DNA of 64,000 nucleotides from Pseudomonas marginalis (lineage in GTDB: Bacteria > Pseudomonadota > Gammaproteobacteria > Pseudomonadales > Pseudomonadaceae): assembly GCF_008692035.1 (NCBI RefSeq), contig NZ_VTFG01000001.1, positions 372,001 through 436,000 of the forward strand. The letters are read 5' to 3'. Below, piece by piece: positions 55,025 to 64,000 of this stretch. The stretch's first letter is position 1, and each line of letters opens with the position of its first letter. Made by a program: the position numbers and the translations under genes. The notes under the pieces were generated by a model. That model was given only the letters and a program-made list of their open reading frames with translations, searched no databases and was not told where the DNA came from.

Positions 55025-56347
55025 TTACAGCAAGGTGAACGGGTAGTCGACGATCACCCGTAGCTCATTCAAGTCGCCATCGCGCTGGTCGGCGTTGGAC
55101 GCCACGATGGCATCACGCACGCGCAACGACAGGTTTTTCGCCGGACCACTCTGGATCACGTATTTGGCCTCCACGTCCGTCTCGTGATGGGCGCCGTCGG
55201 CACCGTAATCGCCGGCATAGGCGCTGTTGACCGGGGTGTGGGTGCCGTTGATGTCCGAACCGTTGATATAGCGGCTCATGAAACTCAACCCCGGCACGCC
55301 ATAACTGGCCATGTTCAAGTCATAACGAATCCCCCACGATTGCTCGCCTGGCCCGTTGAAGTCGCCCCACTGCACCGAGTTGGCCAGGAACACCGAGTCG
55401 CCGCCTTCACCTGCGCCGTTGTTGCCGGTGCCGATGTAGTCAAAGGGCGTGTCGCCGTGCACCTTCTGGAACGACAGCGTCAGCGTATGCGCCTGCAGGA
55501 ACGAATAGGCCGCCGCCACCGAGTAGGTGGTGTTGTTGATCGCGCCGGCCTTGGCGGCGCCGGTGTCGAGGGTGCGGTACAGGTTGCCGTCCAGGGCCAG
55601 GGATTGGTCATGGGGCAGGGCGATGACGTAGTTGAGGTTGGTGTAGTACTGGCGCCAGATGTCTTCCAGTTCGCCGGCATACAGTGTCGCGCTCAGTGAC
55701 GGGGTGAAGGTGTATTTGCCGCCGACAAAGCTCGCGCTGTTGGCCGCCACGTTGGCGTAGGTGGCGTAGATATCGTGGTCATGGTTGCTGGTCATGCCGC
55801 TGTTGGTGCTGGTGAAGTGCCCGGCTTCCAGGTCCAGTCCGCTGATTTCGCTGCTGGTGAGATCAAAGCCGGTGGCGGTCTGCGGCAGCAGGCGGGTGCC
55901 GCCGGTGGCGAAGACCGGCGCGGTGGGCTGCATGTCACCGAACTTCAACTGGGTCTTGGAAATTTTGAGTTTCACCGCAGCACCGACGGAACCGTAGGCA
56001 TTCTCGGGATCGCCGTGCCGATCGGTCGGCAGGTCGCCGGTGCCGGCGTCCGCGTGGGTAGCGTCGAGTTTCAGCGCGCCGTAGGCGTAGGCATCCACGC
56101 CAAAGCCGAGGGTGCCCTGAGTGAAGCCCGAGGCGTAGTTGAGCATGGCGCCCTGGGCCCAGTCGCGGTTGTCGGCCTTGCCGCTCGCACGGTCGCGGTC
56201 GAAGTAATAGTTGCGCAACAAGCCGGTGACGCTGCTGCCGTCGATAAAACCCTTGGAGTCGGCCTGGTCCGTGACGGACTCGGCAAACGCCACGGGGCTG
56301 ATACTGGCGCACACCGCCAGCGCCAACAGGCTCCACTGTTTAATCAT
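55025..56347 (-). CDS. OprD-family outer membrane porin
   Basis: 440 residues from ATG 56347 (GGGAAG eight bases upstream). The signal peptide ends AFA. Mature start ESVTDQADSKGFIDGSSVTG leads into the OprD barrel: LLRNYYFDRDR, GALKLDATHADAGTG, LRVRDAIVASNADQRDGDLN and the C-terminal VDYPFTLL. OprD channels import basic amino acids or small carboxylates; substrate group is not decidable here. It is alone on its strand, so the neighbours give no substrate hint. Confidence 0.92.
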   Translation of the reverse strand: MIKQWSLLALAVCASISPVAFAESVTDQADSKGFIDGSSVTGLLRNYYFDRDRASGKADNRDWAQGAMLNYASGFTQGTLGFGVDAYAYGALKLDATHADAGTGDLPTDRHGDPENAYGSVGAAVKLKISKTQLKFGDMQPTAPVFATGGTRLLPQTATGFDLTSSEISGLDLEAGHFTSTNSGMTSNHDHDIYATYANVAANSASFVGGKYTFTPSLSATLYAGELEDIWRQYYTNLNYVIALPHDQSLALDGNLYRTLDTGAAKAGAINNTTYSVAAAYSFLQAHTLTLSFQKVHGDTPFDYIGTGNNGAGEGGDSVFLANSVQWGDFNGPGEQSWGIRYDLNMASYGVPGLSFMSRYINGSDINGTHTPVNSAYAGDYGADGAHHETDVEAKYVIQSGPAKNLSLRVRDAIVASNADQRDGDLNELRVIVDYPFTLL

Positions 56348-56620
56348 GTTATTAACTTCCCCGGAATAATGAACGCGCACAGAAACGCCGCACTGTCTGG
56401 CAGGCGTACACGCTTGTATGGGCAGAGTTTTAAAGTGAGGCGTTACGGTTTCTTATTGTCTTCGACGGGTTTGCCGAAGCTGACTCCAGGCAGATTTTGC
56501 GCGGCCTGCAGGTGTGCCGGGGATGAAACTCGATTAATTAAACTTCACTATTTTTAATCGGCGGGAGGTGTAGCGTGGGCACTGTCTTAGCCGCTCTGCT
56601 TCGACAATACCCTTTGGTTG

Positions 56621-56648
56621 CCGCCGTAGTTGCTACGGCGGATTTTTT
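56621..56648 (+). terminator. Strong Rho-independent terminator in an intergenic region without an annotated plus-strand gene
   Basis: CCGCCGTAG-TTG-CTACGGCGG is a perfect 9-bp stem, followed by ATTTTTT. It works only for plus-strand transcripts, yet both flanking genes are on the minus strand. The 375-base gap 56348-56722 may therefore encode a small plus-strand RNA ending here. A 31-codon GTG frame (56575-56670, GGGAGGTG upstream) also crosses the hairpin. Confidence 0.7.
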
Positions 56649-56722
56649 CCATGGGGAGTTTTTAAGTTGAACTAACAAGGGCGAGGGCGCTGGAGTAATT
56701 GGCCCCTTATTCCACGCAGTTA

Positions 56723-57592
56723 TTACTCTTCCACGTCCATGAACTCCTTGGCCCACGCCACGTAACTTTCAGGCAGCGTGTAGGTATGGGTCAGCTCCGT
56801 CGCACTGAGGTTCGAGGTGCTGTGGGTCAGCTGGCGCTGGGCGCGGAGGCTGTCGTAAGTAGCCTTGATCGCCGCAAAGTACGCGCCATGGCCGGCAACC
56901 ACCACGCGCACGCCCAAATCCGCCAAACGCTGGGCGTCGTTGAGCTTGGGGTTGCCGTAGGTCACCAGCATCAGCGGCACGGTGAGGTTTTCCGCGATCT
57001 TCTCCAGGTGCTCGAAGTCGCTGACACCCACCATGCAGATGCCGTCGGCACCGGCTTTCTGATAAGCCCGGGTGCGTTCGATCACCGCTTCGGTGGACAA
57101 CACGCCGGCGTTGGTCCGGGCGATGATCGACAGTTCAGGATCGACACGGGCTTCCAGGGCGGCGCGGACCTTGCCGATGCCTTCCTGGATGGAAATCAGG
57201 TCGGTGGATTTGCGCCCGAATTGTGCAGGCAGCAGCGTGTCTTCAATCGTCAATGCCGCGACGCCGGCGCGCTCAAGCTCTTCGACGGTGCGCATCACGT
57301 TGAGTGCATTGCCGTAACCGTGGTCGGCATCGGCAATAAAAGGCAACTGGGCGACGCGGCCGATACGGGTAGCCTGCTCGACGAACTCACTCAGCGTGAT
57401 CAAGGCAAAGTCGGGTGCTGCCAGTACCTGCAACGAGGCCACGGAGCCACCCAGGATACCGACCTCGAAGCCCAGGTCGGCGGCGATACGTGCCGACATA
57501 GGGTCGAACACGGACGCGGTTTCAACGCAGGTTGGCGTTGCAAACAGCTCACGAAAATTGCGGCGAAGCGCTGAGTGGGACTTTTTTGGCAT
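56723..57592 (-). CDS. Isocitrate lyase/PEP mutase family enzyme, oxaloacetate decarboxylase-like
   Basis: 289 residues from ATG 57592. Family motifs: [40 protein letters not shown] with the metal-binding Asp residues, [21 protein letters not shown] and ADGICMVGV. Length and sequence pattern match P. aeruginosa PA4872, an oxaloacetate decarboxylase, rather than true isocitrate lyases (the KKCGH motif is missing) . It appears monocistronic. Substrate is inferred from family resemblance. Confidence 0.82.
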   Translation of the reverse strand: MPKKSHSALRRNFRELFATPTCVETASVFDPMSARIAADLGFEVGILGGSVASLQVLAAPDFALITLSEFVEQATRIGRVAQLPFIADADHGYGNALNVMRTVEELERAGVAALTIEDTLLPAQFGRKSTDLISIQEGIGKVRAALEARVDPELSIIARTNAGVLSTEAVIERTRAYQKAGADGICMVGVSDFEHLEKIAENLTVPLMLVTYGNPKLNDAQRLADLGVRVVVAGHGAYFAAIKATYDSLRAQRQLTHSTSNLSATELTHTYTLPESYVAWAKEFMDVEE

Positions 57593-58055
57593 GATCTTTC
57601 CTGGTTGGGGCCATTGTCGACTGACGATCAATGCCTATTCATAGTCGCAGCAGATTAACACGCCGCAAAAAATAGGATTATGACGTTTGAGCATGAGGTA
57701 TGCGTGTAACACATACCCCCAGGCCATGGTGCAAGGCTCGGGTGGGCTGTTGACGAAAATCAGCTTTTTGCTGGCTCAGCTGATAAAGATCAACTAACCG
57801 CCGCTGTGCACGGCTCACTGGAGGCCAATTCACAGATTGAGATGGCCACGTGCCGAGGTGCCCTATATTGCAGAATCCGCGTTTACTATTGATTGCCCCT
57901 CCCACCATGAACTGGCCTAATGATTTTGGACACTTCAATCTGGCTCTATGAGGCGCTGAACGAAGCGCAGCATGAGGCATTCGCCGGTTTGGCGGAGCGC
58001 CAGGGGATTGCCGTCGAACAACGGTATTTTATCGAAGGGGGGCCACTGAGGAATA
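57593..58055 (+). other. Gap without a confident gene; short open fragment
   Basis: No complete gene is visible. A 61-codon plus-strand frame at about 57920-58105 reads LYEALNEAQHEAFAGLAERQ then GIAVEQRYFIEG, which has protein-like composition but no ribosome-binding site and no upstream coding part. It may be a gene remnant. The TetR gene ends inside its 3' part. Confidence 0.3.
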
Positions 58056-58685
58056 TCAGGTCCTGTCCCCATTTTGCCTATAGAGATAGTTTTCAAGCAG
58101 GGTGACAACCTCAGTAATAAAGCGCTGATCCCCCAACAATTGTGGCCGATCAGCCGTCACGGTATGGATGATCGCATGCGCAGCGATGCCCATCAGATAG
58201 ATCGAAAGATCCGGATCGGGAACATTCTTCATGAAAGGTCTCAGGACGTCTGAAAACTGTCGCTGCATATGATCTTTTTCATGCTCTTCCTGGCGAACGG
58301 TGCGGGGCAGCTCTTCATGAATCGCCTTATGAAGCGCAGGCGCGATGCGATGCTCCGCGACGATCATTTCCACGATCATTGTGAGCGCCTCTCGAAGAGA
58401 CGGTTGTCCTGGCAAAACTTCCAACGCGTTAAGCAAATCGGTTCGCGTTGCAGCGGCATGACGTCGCTGTAACTCTGCGATAACCGCCTCTTTGTTCGGA
58501 AAAAACTGATAGAGCGAACCAATATTGACGCCCGCGCGCTCTGCAATTGCATTGGTCGTCAGGCCTTCCCAGCCGACCTTGGTCAAAATGTAAGTCGCCG
58601 CTTGGATAATCGCTTCGACAGTTGCGCGGGAGCGTGCCTGGGCCGGGATTTTACGGGGGGTTACGGTCGTTCGGCTTTTGTTCAT
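58056..58685 (-). CDS. TetR-family transcriptional regulator
   Basis: 209 residues. N-terminal helix-turn-helix: RATVEAIIQAATYILTKVGW then LTTNAIAERAGVNIGSLYQF and FPNKEAVIAEL. The C-terminal helical domain is ligand-binding and unassigned. GGAG lies before the ATG. It is divergent from the nitroreductase gene by 98 bases and probably represses the nitroreductase and the RND pump behind it. Confidence 0.92.
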   Translation of the reverse strand: MNKSRTTVTPRKIPAQARSRATVEAIIQAATYILTKVGWEGLTTNAIAERAGVNIGSLYQFFPNKEAVIAELQRRHAAATRTDLLNALEVLPGQPSLREALTMIVEMIVAEHRIAPALHKAIHEELPRTVRQEEHEKDHMQRQFSDVLRPFMKNVPDPDLSIYLMGIAAHAIIHTVTADRPQLLGDQRFITEVVTLLENYLYRQNGDRT

Positions 58686-58716
58686 GGGACGCTCCAGAAC
58701 GCGAGTTTTTAAAATA

Positions 58717-58730
58717 TAAGCTTTAACTTA
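58717..58730. promoter_or_regulatory. Possible TetR operator in the divergent gap
   Basis: TAAGCTTTAACTTA is an imperfect palindrome (10 of 14 positions) in the AT-rich middle of the 98-base TetR/nitroreductase gap. Position fits autoregulation; the symmetry is modest. Confidence 0.3.
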
Positions 58731-58783
58731 CGATTTGAGTTGAGGAAACACAACGTTCTTAACCAACCGAGAGCAACTCAATC

Positions 58784-59512
58784 ATGAATACACATCACCC
58801 GGTACTTCCTTGGGACGGCTTTCAAGCAGCGAACCGTTTCCGCAGGGCCATTCGTAAATTCAACTCGACGACGATTCCCGAAGGTGACGTGTATGCATTG
58901 CTTGCTGAAGCTGCTTTTGCACCTTCCAGCGGGAACATGCAGCCGTACGAGCTGCATTGGATTCGAGAGCCGGCCTTGAAAGCTAAAGTCGCTGCGGCCT
59001 GCAATGGGCAGAAAGCGGCGGCGACAGCGGCAGACTTTGTTGTCGTAGTGGCCAGCCCCGCGATGGGCCTGCGAACCGCCAGAGCGCAACTCGCTCATGT
59101 AGAAAGCTCGACGACACTGGGCCCTGACTCGAAGGCTTACTATCGCAAGCAAGTAGGCATGTTCCAGAAAATCCTGGGCATTGGATCTTCGGCATTCTGG
59201 TCACCGCTGGTGTCTCTTGCCGCACTTATCCGTCCCACCTTATCGCTGATCCCTATTGGGCACACCGGCGGTCGTCAATGGGCAGCACGCAATGCGATCT
59301 TCGCTGCTCAAACAATCATGCTTGGCGCAGCAGCCAAAGGCATCGACTCCTGCCCGATGGAAGGGTTTTCCGCGTCGCAGGTCGCCAAACTTCTCGATCT
59401 CCCACGGGGTGCGGTGATTCCTCTTGTGATTGCCCTTGGGTATCGCGCGGATGATGCACGGATCGAAGAGAGGTGGCGCTACCCGATCTCCGACATTGTG
59501 GTTTCGCACTAG
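58784..59512 (+). CDS. Nitroreductase-family flavoprotein
   Basis: 242 residues. The FMN-binding pattern is seen: FRRAIRKFNSTTIPEGDVYA, AAFAPSSGNMQPYELHWI, and AAQTIMLGAAAKGIDSCPME followed by GFSASQVAKLLDLP and IPLVIALGYRADD. It reduces nitro-aromatics or quinones with NAD(P)H. Between a TetR regulator and an RND pump, it suggests a detoxification response where the compound is both modified and expelled. The 190 bases after it contain no obvious terminator. Confidence 0.9.
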   Translation: MNTHHPVLPWDGFQAANRFRRAIRKFNSTTIPEGDVYALLAEAAFAPSSGNMQPYELHWIREPALKAKVAAACNGQKAAATAADFVVVVASPAMGLRTARAQLAHVESSTTLGPDSKAYYRKQVGMFQKILGIGSSAFWSPLVSLAALIRPTLSLIPIGHTGGRQWAARNAIFAAQTIMLGAAAKGIDSCPMEGFSASQVAKLLDLPRGAVIPLVIALGYRADDARIEERWRYPISDIVVSH

Positions 59513-59701
59513 GGCTTATTGAGAGGCTGGCGAAGCTTTTCACTGTCGCCGTGAGTCAGCCCAAAAAACGCCGGGGTTGCTTTGACGGTAAAGAATAAGT
59601 TGCTGCCGCCCACGATGATCCGACTTGACTCTCGACGCGCCAGCTTAAGGCTTTGCGTCTGCCGTTAAGGTCTTAACGTGCTTTATTTTCGGTTATCTGA
59701 G

Positions 59702-61213
59702 ATGACTTCAAAAATCAAACGTGACGCCAGTCGTGCCAAGCGTAACGGGCACGCGTGGGTGCGCTGCAGGCGGCTGGCGATGTATGCATTCGCTGCATCG
59801 CTGTTGGCATCTGGTGGTTGTTCGTTGCAGCCGGCCTATACCAAGCCGACCCTGGCCACGCCCTCCGGTTGGTCTGGGGCGTCGGCGCCCGAGGACAATC
59901 AGCCTTCACTGGCGGCAAAGCCCTGGTGGCGGAAGCTCGGTGATGATGCTGTCGACGAGTTGATCGATAAGGCGCTTGCTGATAACCCAACGTTGCTTCA
60001 AGCGCTTATGCGTATCGACGAAGCCCGTGGGACGCTGGGAGTGACTACCGCAGATACGCTGCCCACCATCGGTGCGAGTGCGAGCTTGACGCGGGAGCAA
60101 AGCCAGAACACGTCTCCTTTTTCTTCCAGCACCACTGTGCTTGGCACCTCGGCTTCGGTTGGGCCGAGCTTCAGCTGGGAGATTGATCTTTTCGGACGGG
60201 TTCGGGAGTCGGTTGAAGCTTCTCAGAACCGCCTTGATGCTCGCACGGCTGATGCCGCATCAACGCGACTGACCCTGGTAGCCGATATCGCGAACGATGT
60301 GCTGACTCTGCGTGCCTGCGAAAACAGTCGGCGTGTGCTGGTTGATGACATCGCTTCCCGGGAAAGAACCCTCGCCCTGACTCGACGACGTCTGCAAAGC
60401 GGCTTTGCCGCTGCGGTTGACGAAGCTCGCATACTCACGGGCCTTGCGACGTCCCGTACCAATCTGGCGACTCAGCAAGAACAGTGCGCTCGCCAGGTGA
60501 ACGCTTTGGTGGCCCTCAGCGGCCAGAGTTCTAGCAGGGTTAAGACATTGGTAGGTGTTGCTCCGTCAACGCCTGATGCGGCGCCCGTGTTCATGCCACG
60601 AGCGCCGGCGGCGGTACCTGCAATGCCTGCAACGGTGTTGGTGCAACACCCGGATGTTATCTCGGCTGAGCGTGAAGTCGCCGCTGCCTGGGCAGATATC
60701 GCTGTTGCTCGCGCAAACCGCCTGCCGCGTATTGATCTGACGGCAGCATTGACCGGTCAATGGATCCGCGCCGCAGGCTCCAGTCTTGATTTCAACACGT
60801 GGTCCATTGGCCCCAGCCTGAGCGGCACGCTGTTCGATGGCGGTACAGGCGCTGCGAATGTGAAAGTCGCTGACGCTCGCTACAGGCGCGCAGTAACCAG
60901 TCTGCAAGGCACGTTGCGCACTACCGTTCAGGACGTGGAAAACGCTATTGCTGCTCAGGCATCGGCCGAATTACGGGGTGCATCGACCCGAGAAGGTGTG
61001 ATCGCTGCTTGCACCACACTGCTGGCTTCCGATGCTCAGTGGAAGGTTGGCGCTGTCAGCCTGTTCGAACTCGAAGACAGTCGCCGCCAGTTCGCCTCGG
61101 CACAGGACGCGCAGATTTCTGCGCGTCGCGACCAGGCTCAGGCCTGGATATCCCTAGTCAAAGCCACCGGCGGAGCAATCGCCCTAATTCCGGACAACAC
61201 AGCCCATGAATAA
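59702..61213 (+). CDS. RND efflux outer membrane lipoprotein (NodT/OprM family)
   Basis: 503 residues from ATG 59702; GTG 59678 is also in frame. The lipoprotein signal ends LLASGGC (lipobox). The mature protein carries the NodT motifs: LQPAYTKPTL, WWRKLGDDAVDELIDKALAD and NPTLLQALMRIDEARG; near the middle LVQHPDVISAEREVAAAWAD. It forms the TolC-like outer membrane channel of the pump. Its end overlaps the adaptor gene by eight bases. Confidence 0.92.
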   Translation: MTSKIKRDASRAKRNGHAWVRCRRLAMYAFAASLLASGGCSLQPAYTKPTLATPSGWSGASAPEDNQPSLAAKPWWRKLGDDAVDELIDKALADNPTLLQALMRIDEARGTLGVTTADTLPTIGASASLTREQSQNTSPFSSSTTVLGTSASVGPSFSWEIDLFGRVRESVEASQNRLDARTADAASTRLTLVADIANDVLTLRACENSRRVLVDDIASRERTLALTRRRLQSGFAAAVDEARILTGLATSRTNLATQQEQCARQVNALVALSGQSSSRVKTLVGVAPSTPDAAPVFMPRAPAAVPAMPATVLVQHPDVISAEREVAAAWADIAVARANRLPRIDLTAALTGQWIRAAGSSLDFNTWSIGPSLSGTLFDGGTGAANVKVADARYRRAVTSLQGTLRTTVQDVENAIAAQASAELRGASTREGVIAACTTLLASDAQWKVGAVSLFELEDSRRQFASAQDAQISARRDQAQAWISLVKATGGAIALIPDNTAHE

Positions 61214-62300
61214 CTTGTTTTTTTCTTCGGGCCGTCTCGGCCGCAGGTCAGTCAGTGTCGTTGCCCTATGCATTGGGGCGATGGTCGGCGGTGTCCTGTT
61301 CTTCACCGCTCACTCCAACGCCACGCTGGCACCCATGCAGCCTGCCGTCGCGATGGCTGTGACTACCACCACAGCAACGCTGGTGCAGTGGCCTGCAACG
61401 CTTGAGGCCAGCGGGGTTATTGCCCCATGGGAGGAGGCAATCATCGGTTCCCAGGTATCGGGCTTGAGATTGGCTGAAATGCTCGTGAACGTGGGGGACC
61501 GCGTTAAGCGCGGGCAATTGCTGGCGACTTTCGATGCCGACCTGTTGGGTGCCGACGAGTCACGGCTAAGGGCGTCCTGGCAACAGGCCGAAGCCAATAG
61601 CCAGCGCGCTTTGCAGCTCAAGGGTACTGGCGGCATGAGTGAGCAGGACGTTCTCCAGTATGTGACCCAGGCCGGTGTTGCGAAGGCATTGCTGCGAGGA
61701 ACGCTTTTGCAAATACGGTACGCCAAAGTGATCGCCCCGGATGATGGCGTTATCAGCGCCCGTAGTGCAACGGTGGGTGCGGTGTATGGGACGGGACAAG
61801 AGCTATTTCGAATGATTCGCCAAAGTCGCCTGGAATGGCGTGGTGAACTGACAGCTGTGCAGCTATCCCAAGTCAAACCCGGCCAGCGTATCAGCCTGGT
61901 ATTGCCTGACGGTACCTCAGCCGTAGCGGTAGCGCGCGAGCTGGCGCCCAGCCTGGATAGCCAGACCAGGCTCGGTATTGTCTATGCGGATATTGAACCC
62001 GGCAGCCTGGCAAGAGCTGGCATGTATCCAAGAGGGAGGGTCGTCGTCGCTGAAAGCTCCGCTCTGGTGGTACCGGCTGCAAGCGTAGTGATCCGCGATG
62101 GTCGCAGCTATGTGCCCAAACTGCTCGAGGGTGACCGCATCGGTATGCAGCCAGTGATCGTGGGGCGTCGACAAAACGCCGAGGTGGAAATCCTTTTAGG
62201 GCTTGGTGTTACAGACAAAGTCGTCGTGCAAGGCGCCGGCTTCTTGAACGACGGCGATCGGGTCCACGTTACCGCAGCGCCGGTTGCGGCCCAGGAGTGA
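61206..62300 (+). CDS. RND efflux periplasmic adaptor (membrane fusion protein)
   Basis: 364 residues. An N-terminal hydrophobic segment (VSVVALCIGAMVGGVLFFTA) anchors or exports it. Lipoyl halves: ASGVIAPWEEAIIGSQVSGL then VGDRVKRGQLLATFD, and IRYAKVIAPDDGVISARSAT. Beta-barrel and membrane-proximal domains follow, ending VVVQGAGFLNDGDRV. It links the permease with the outer channel. Start at 61206 lies inside the preceding gene's end, so expression is coupled. Confidence 0.93.
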   Translation: MNNLFFSSGRLGRRSVSVVALCIGAMVGGVLFFTAHSNATLAPMQPAVAMAVTTTTATLVQWPATLEASGVIAPWEEAIIGSQVSGLRLAEMLVNVGDRVKRGQLLATFDADLLGADESRLRASWQQAEANSQRALQLKGTGGMSEQDVLQYVTQAGVAKALLRGTLLQIRYAKVIAPDDGVISARSATVGAVYGTGQELFRMIRQSRLEWRGELTAVQLSQVKPGQRISLVLPDGTSAVAVARELAPSLDSQTRLGIVYADIEPGSLARAGMYPRGRVVVAESSALVVPAASVVIRDGRSYVPKLLEGDRIGMQPVIVGRRQNAEVEILLGLGVTDKVVVQGAGFLNDGDRVHVTAAPVAAQE

Positions 62301-62303
62301 ATG

Positions 62304-64000
62304 ATGAACTTTGCCACGTGGTCTATCCGTAATCCCATTCCGTCCATCCTGCTTTTTATCCTGCTTTCCTTGGCCGGGATCCTTGGCTTTCGTGCCTTGC
62401 CAATTGCCAACATGCCGGACATTGATCTCCCAACGGTCGTTATCGCTTTGACGCAACCTGGCGCTGCGCCAGCTCAAATGGAAACCGAGGTTGCACGTAA
62501 GGTCGAGAATTCCCTGGCGACGTTGTCAGGTATCAAACACATCAGCACCTCCATCGTCGACGGGCTGGTCACGATTAACGTTGAGTTCATCCTGGAAAAG
62601 AAACTCTCCGATGCCCTGATTGAAACCAAAGACGCAGTGGATAAAGTGCGTTCCGATCTGCCTGGCGACTTGGAGCAGCCCTCTATAAGTGCGGTGCGGG
62701 TGGGTGGTGATGAGGCGACCTTGCTCTACGCCGTGGCGTCTTCGCGAATGGACGAAGAGGCCCTGTCCTGGTTTGTGGATGACACCATTAACAAGACTAT
62801 CCTGGGCGTGCCCGGTATCGGCAAGTTCGAGCGGGTCGGCGGTGTCCAGCGTCAAGTATTGGTAGAGGTGGATCCGGCAAGCTTGGCTGCCATGGGGGCA
62901 ACAGCTGCGGATGTATCACGGGCGTTGAAAACGGTTGAGCAAGAGTCGTCTGGCGGAAGAGGGCAGGTGGGGGGCACTGAACAGGCGGTGCGCACCATTG
63001 CGACTGTGCGTACAGCTGCCGAACTGAACAGCCTGCCGGTGGTGCTGGAGAGTGGGCGACGCGTCAACCTGGACCAGGTCGCGGTGGTTAAGGATGGCTA
63101 CGCGGACCGGACTCAGATCGCCACCCTGGACGGCAAACCCGTGGTCGGATTCAGGATATTCCGTGCCAAGGATTTCGATGAGACGCGAGTGGCGGCCGGT
63201 GTGGCCGACGCACTCAACAAGCTTCACGGCACCGATCCAAGCCTGAGTTTTACCAAGGTCTGCGGAACCGTCGACTATACGCGTGAGCAGTACGAAGGAT
63301 CGATGCACATGCTCTACGAGGGCGCGCTACTGGCCGTGCTGGTGGTGTGGTGGTTCCTGCGCGACTGGCGTGCAACCTTGATTTCGGCTTCAGCCTTGCC
63401 CTTGTCTATCCTGCCAACGTTCCTGGTCATGAGCTGGCTTGGCTACTCGCTCAATACCCTGACCCTGCTCGCATTGGCAGTAATCGTGGGTATTTTGGTG
63501 GACGACGCTATTGTCGAGATTGAGAATATCGAGCGTCACAGTCGTATGGGCAAACCGATCAAACAGGCCGCCGGTGATGCTGTAACCGAAATTGCCTTGG
63601 CGGTTATGGCGACCACCATGACCCTTGTCGTGGTGTTTTTACCCACCGCCATGATGAGTGGCATACCGGGACTATTTTTCAAGCAGTTCGGCTGGACCGC
63701 GGTGGTGGCGGTCCTCTCCTCATTGCTGGTTGCCAGGGTGCTGACCCCAATGATGGCAGCCTATCTGCTCAAGACCCATAGCGGTCATGTTGAGGCCAAG
63801 GACGGCGTGCTGATGACACGCTACCTCAGCGCAGTGAAATGGTGTCTTACCCATAGGCGCCTCACGCTGTTGGGTACGGTCCTTATATTCGCTGCTTCGA
63901 TCGCGGTTGTGCCACTGCTTGAGACAGGTCTGATGCCGGCCTCCGACAAGGGCTATAGCAATATCAATATTGAGTTGCCCCCTGGCAGCAGCTTGGAGGC
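62304..64000 (+). CDS. RND efflux inner membrane permease, 3' truncated by the window end
   Basis: Open from ATG 62304 (AGGAG upstream; ATG 62301 adjoins it) to the last base, 565 codons without stop. Family features: first helix WSIRNPIPSILLFILLSLAG, IANMPDIDLPTVVIALTQPG, VEFILEKKLSDALIETKDAV, and in the membrane part AVIVGILVDDAIVEIENIER with the proton-relay Asp pair, then TTMTLVVVFLPTAMMSG. This is the HAE-type drug exporter group. Roughly half of the usual 1030 residues is present. The substrate may be linked to the nitroreductase upstream. Confidence 0.92.
   Translation, partial: MNFATWSIRNPIPSILLFILLSLAGILGFRALPIANMPDIDLPTVVIALTQPGAAPAQMETEVARKVENSLATLSGIKHISTSIVDGLVTINVEFILEKKLSDALIETKDAVDKVRSDLPGDLEQPSISAVRVGGDEATLLYAVASSRMDEEALSWFVDDTINKTILGVPGIGKFERVGGVQRQVLVEVDPASLAAMGATAADVSRALKTVEQESSGGRGQVGGTEQAVRTIATVRTAAELNSLPVVLESGRRVNLDQVAVVKDGYADRTQIATLDGKPVVGFRIFRAKDFDETRVAAGVADALNKLHGTDPSLSFTKVCGTVDYTREQYEGSMHMLYEGALLAVLVVWWFLRDWRATLISASALPLSILPTFLVMSWLGYSLNTLTLLALAVIVGILVDDAIVEIENIERHSRMGKPIKQAAGDAVTEIALAVMATTMTLVVVFLPTAMMSGIPGLFFKQFGWTAVVAVLSSLLVARVLTPMMAAYLLKTHSGHVEAKDGVLMTRYLSAVKWCLTHRRLTLLGTVLIFAASIAVVPLLETGLMPASDKGYSNINIELPPGSSLE

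Noticed and set aside
1..64000. tRNA, rRNA genes, prophage integrase or insertion sequence transposase
   Set aside because: No cloverleaf, rRNA or transposase/integrase-like frame was recognised on either strand; only REP-type repeats are present as mobile DNA.

Overview
The window is chromosomal DNA of a Pseudomonas fluorescens-group bacterium. Evidence: high-GC coding, the aprA-aprI-aprDEF-lipase secretion cluster typical of that group, REP/REPIN-type repeats of the GTGGTGAGCGGGCTTG kind, and OprD-, BdlA- and AprA-type proteins closely matching Pseudomonas families. All product names come from reading sequence motifs; no database search was run.

Layout. 1-4533: end of a polyamine-type binding protein, a LuxR-family regulator, and an amino-acid permease plus P1 peptidase operon. 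4534-12722: the extracellular enzyme unit, with RTX metalloprotease AprA, its inhibitor AprI, the type I secretion system AprDEF and a family I.3 lipase. 12779-18123: a small lipoprotein, a FAN1-type VRR-NUC nuclease coupled to a nuclease-helicase fusion, and an epoxide-hydrolase-like enzyme. 18097-30164: the most unusual region, six paralogous large beta-rich (Ig-like) repeat proteins, five on the minus strand and one divergent. None has a recognisable signal peptide. Two carry extra, more AT-rich C-terminal modules. Three near-identical 22-bp boxes with the CT-N12-AG layout of LuxR/AHL lux boxes lie upstream of the leading genes. 30267-38487: alpha-E and ATP-grasp pair, small membrane and acidic proteins, an orphan toxin-region-like protein, and a histidine kinase/response regulator/EAL operon. 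38829-41210: an AT-rich M60 (enhancin-like) metallopeptidase preceded by a fourth, weaker box of the same type, followed by gene remnants that mark an insertion scar. 41242-47335: a pentose-type ABC transporter, LacI regulator and xylulokinase. 47358-47674: a tandemly expanded REPIN. 47692-54972: Lrp and EamA exporter, RlhA, RidA, a stand-alone KAS II, HxlR, and a soluble PAS-PAS chemoreceptor with a sigma-28 promoter. 55025-64000: OprD porin, oxaloacetate decarboxylase-like enzyme, then TetR, nitroreductase and a tripartite RND pump cut off by the window end.

How the parts may work together. Much of the window encodes exported or surface functions aimed at the surroundings: protease, lipase, porin, efflux pump, sugar and amino-acid uptake. 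The strongest new hypothesis is that the Ig-like paralogs and the M60 peptidase form one quorum-sensing regulon, linked by four same-orientation lux-box-like sites, with the AHL receptor encoded outside the window.
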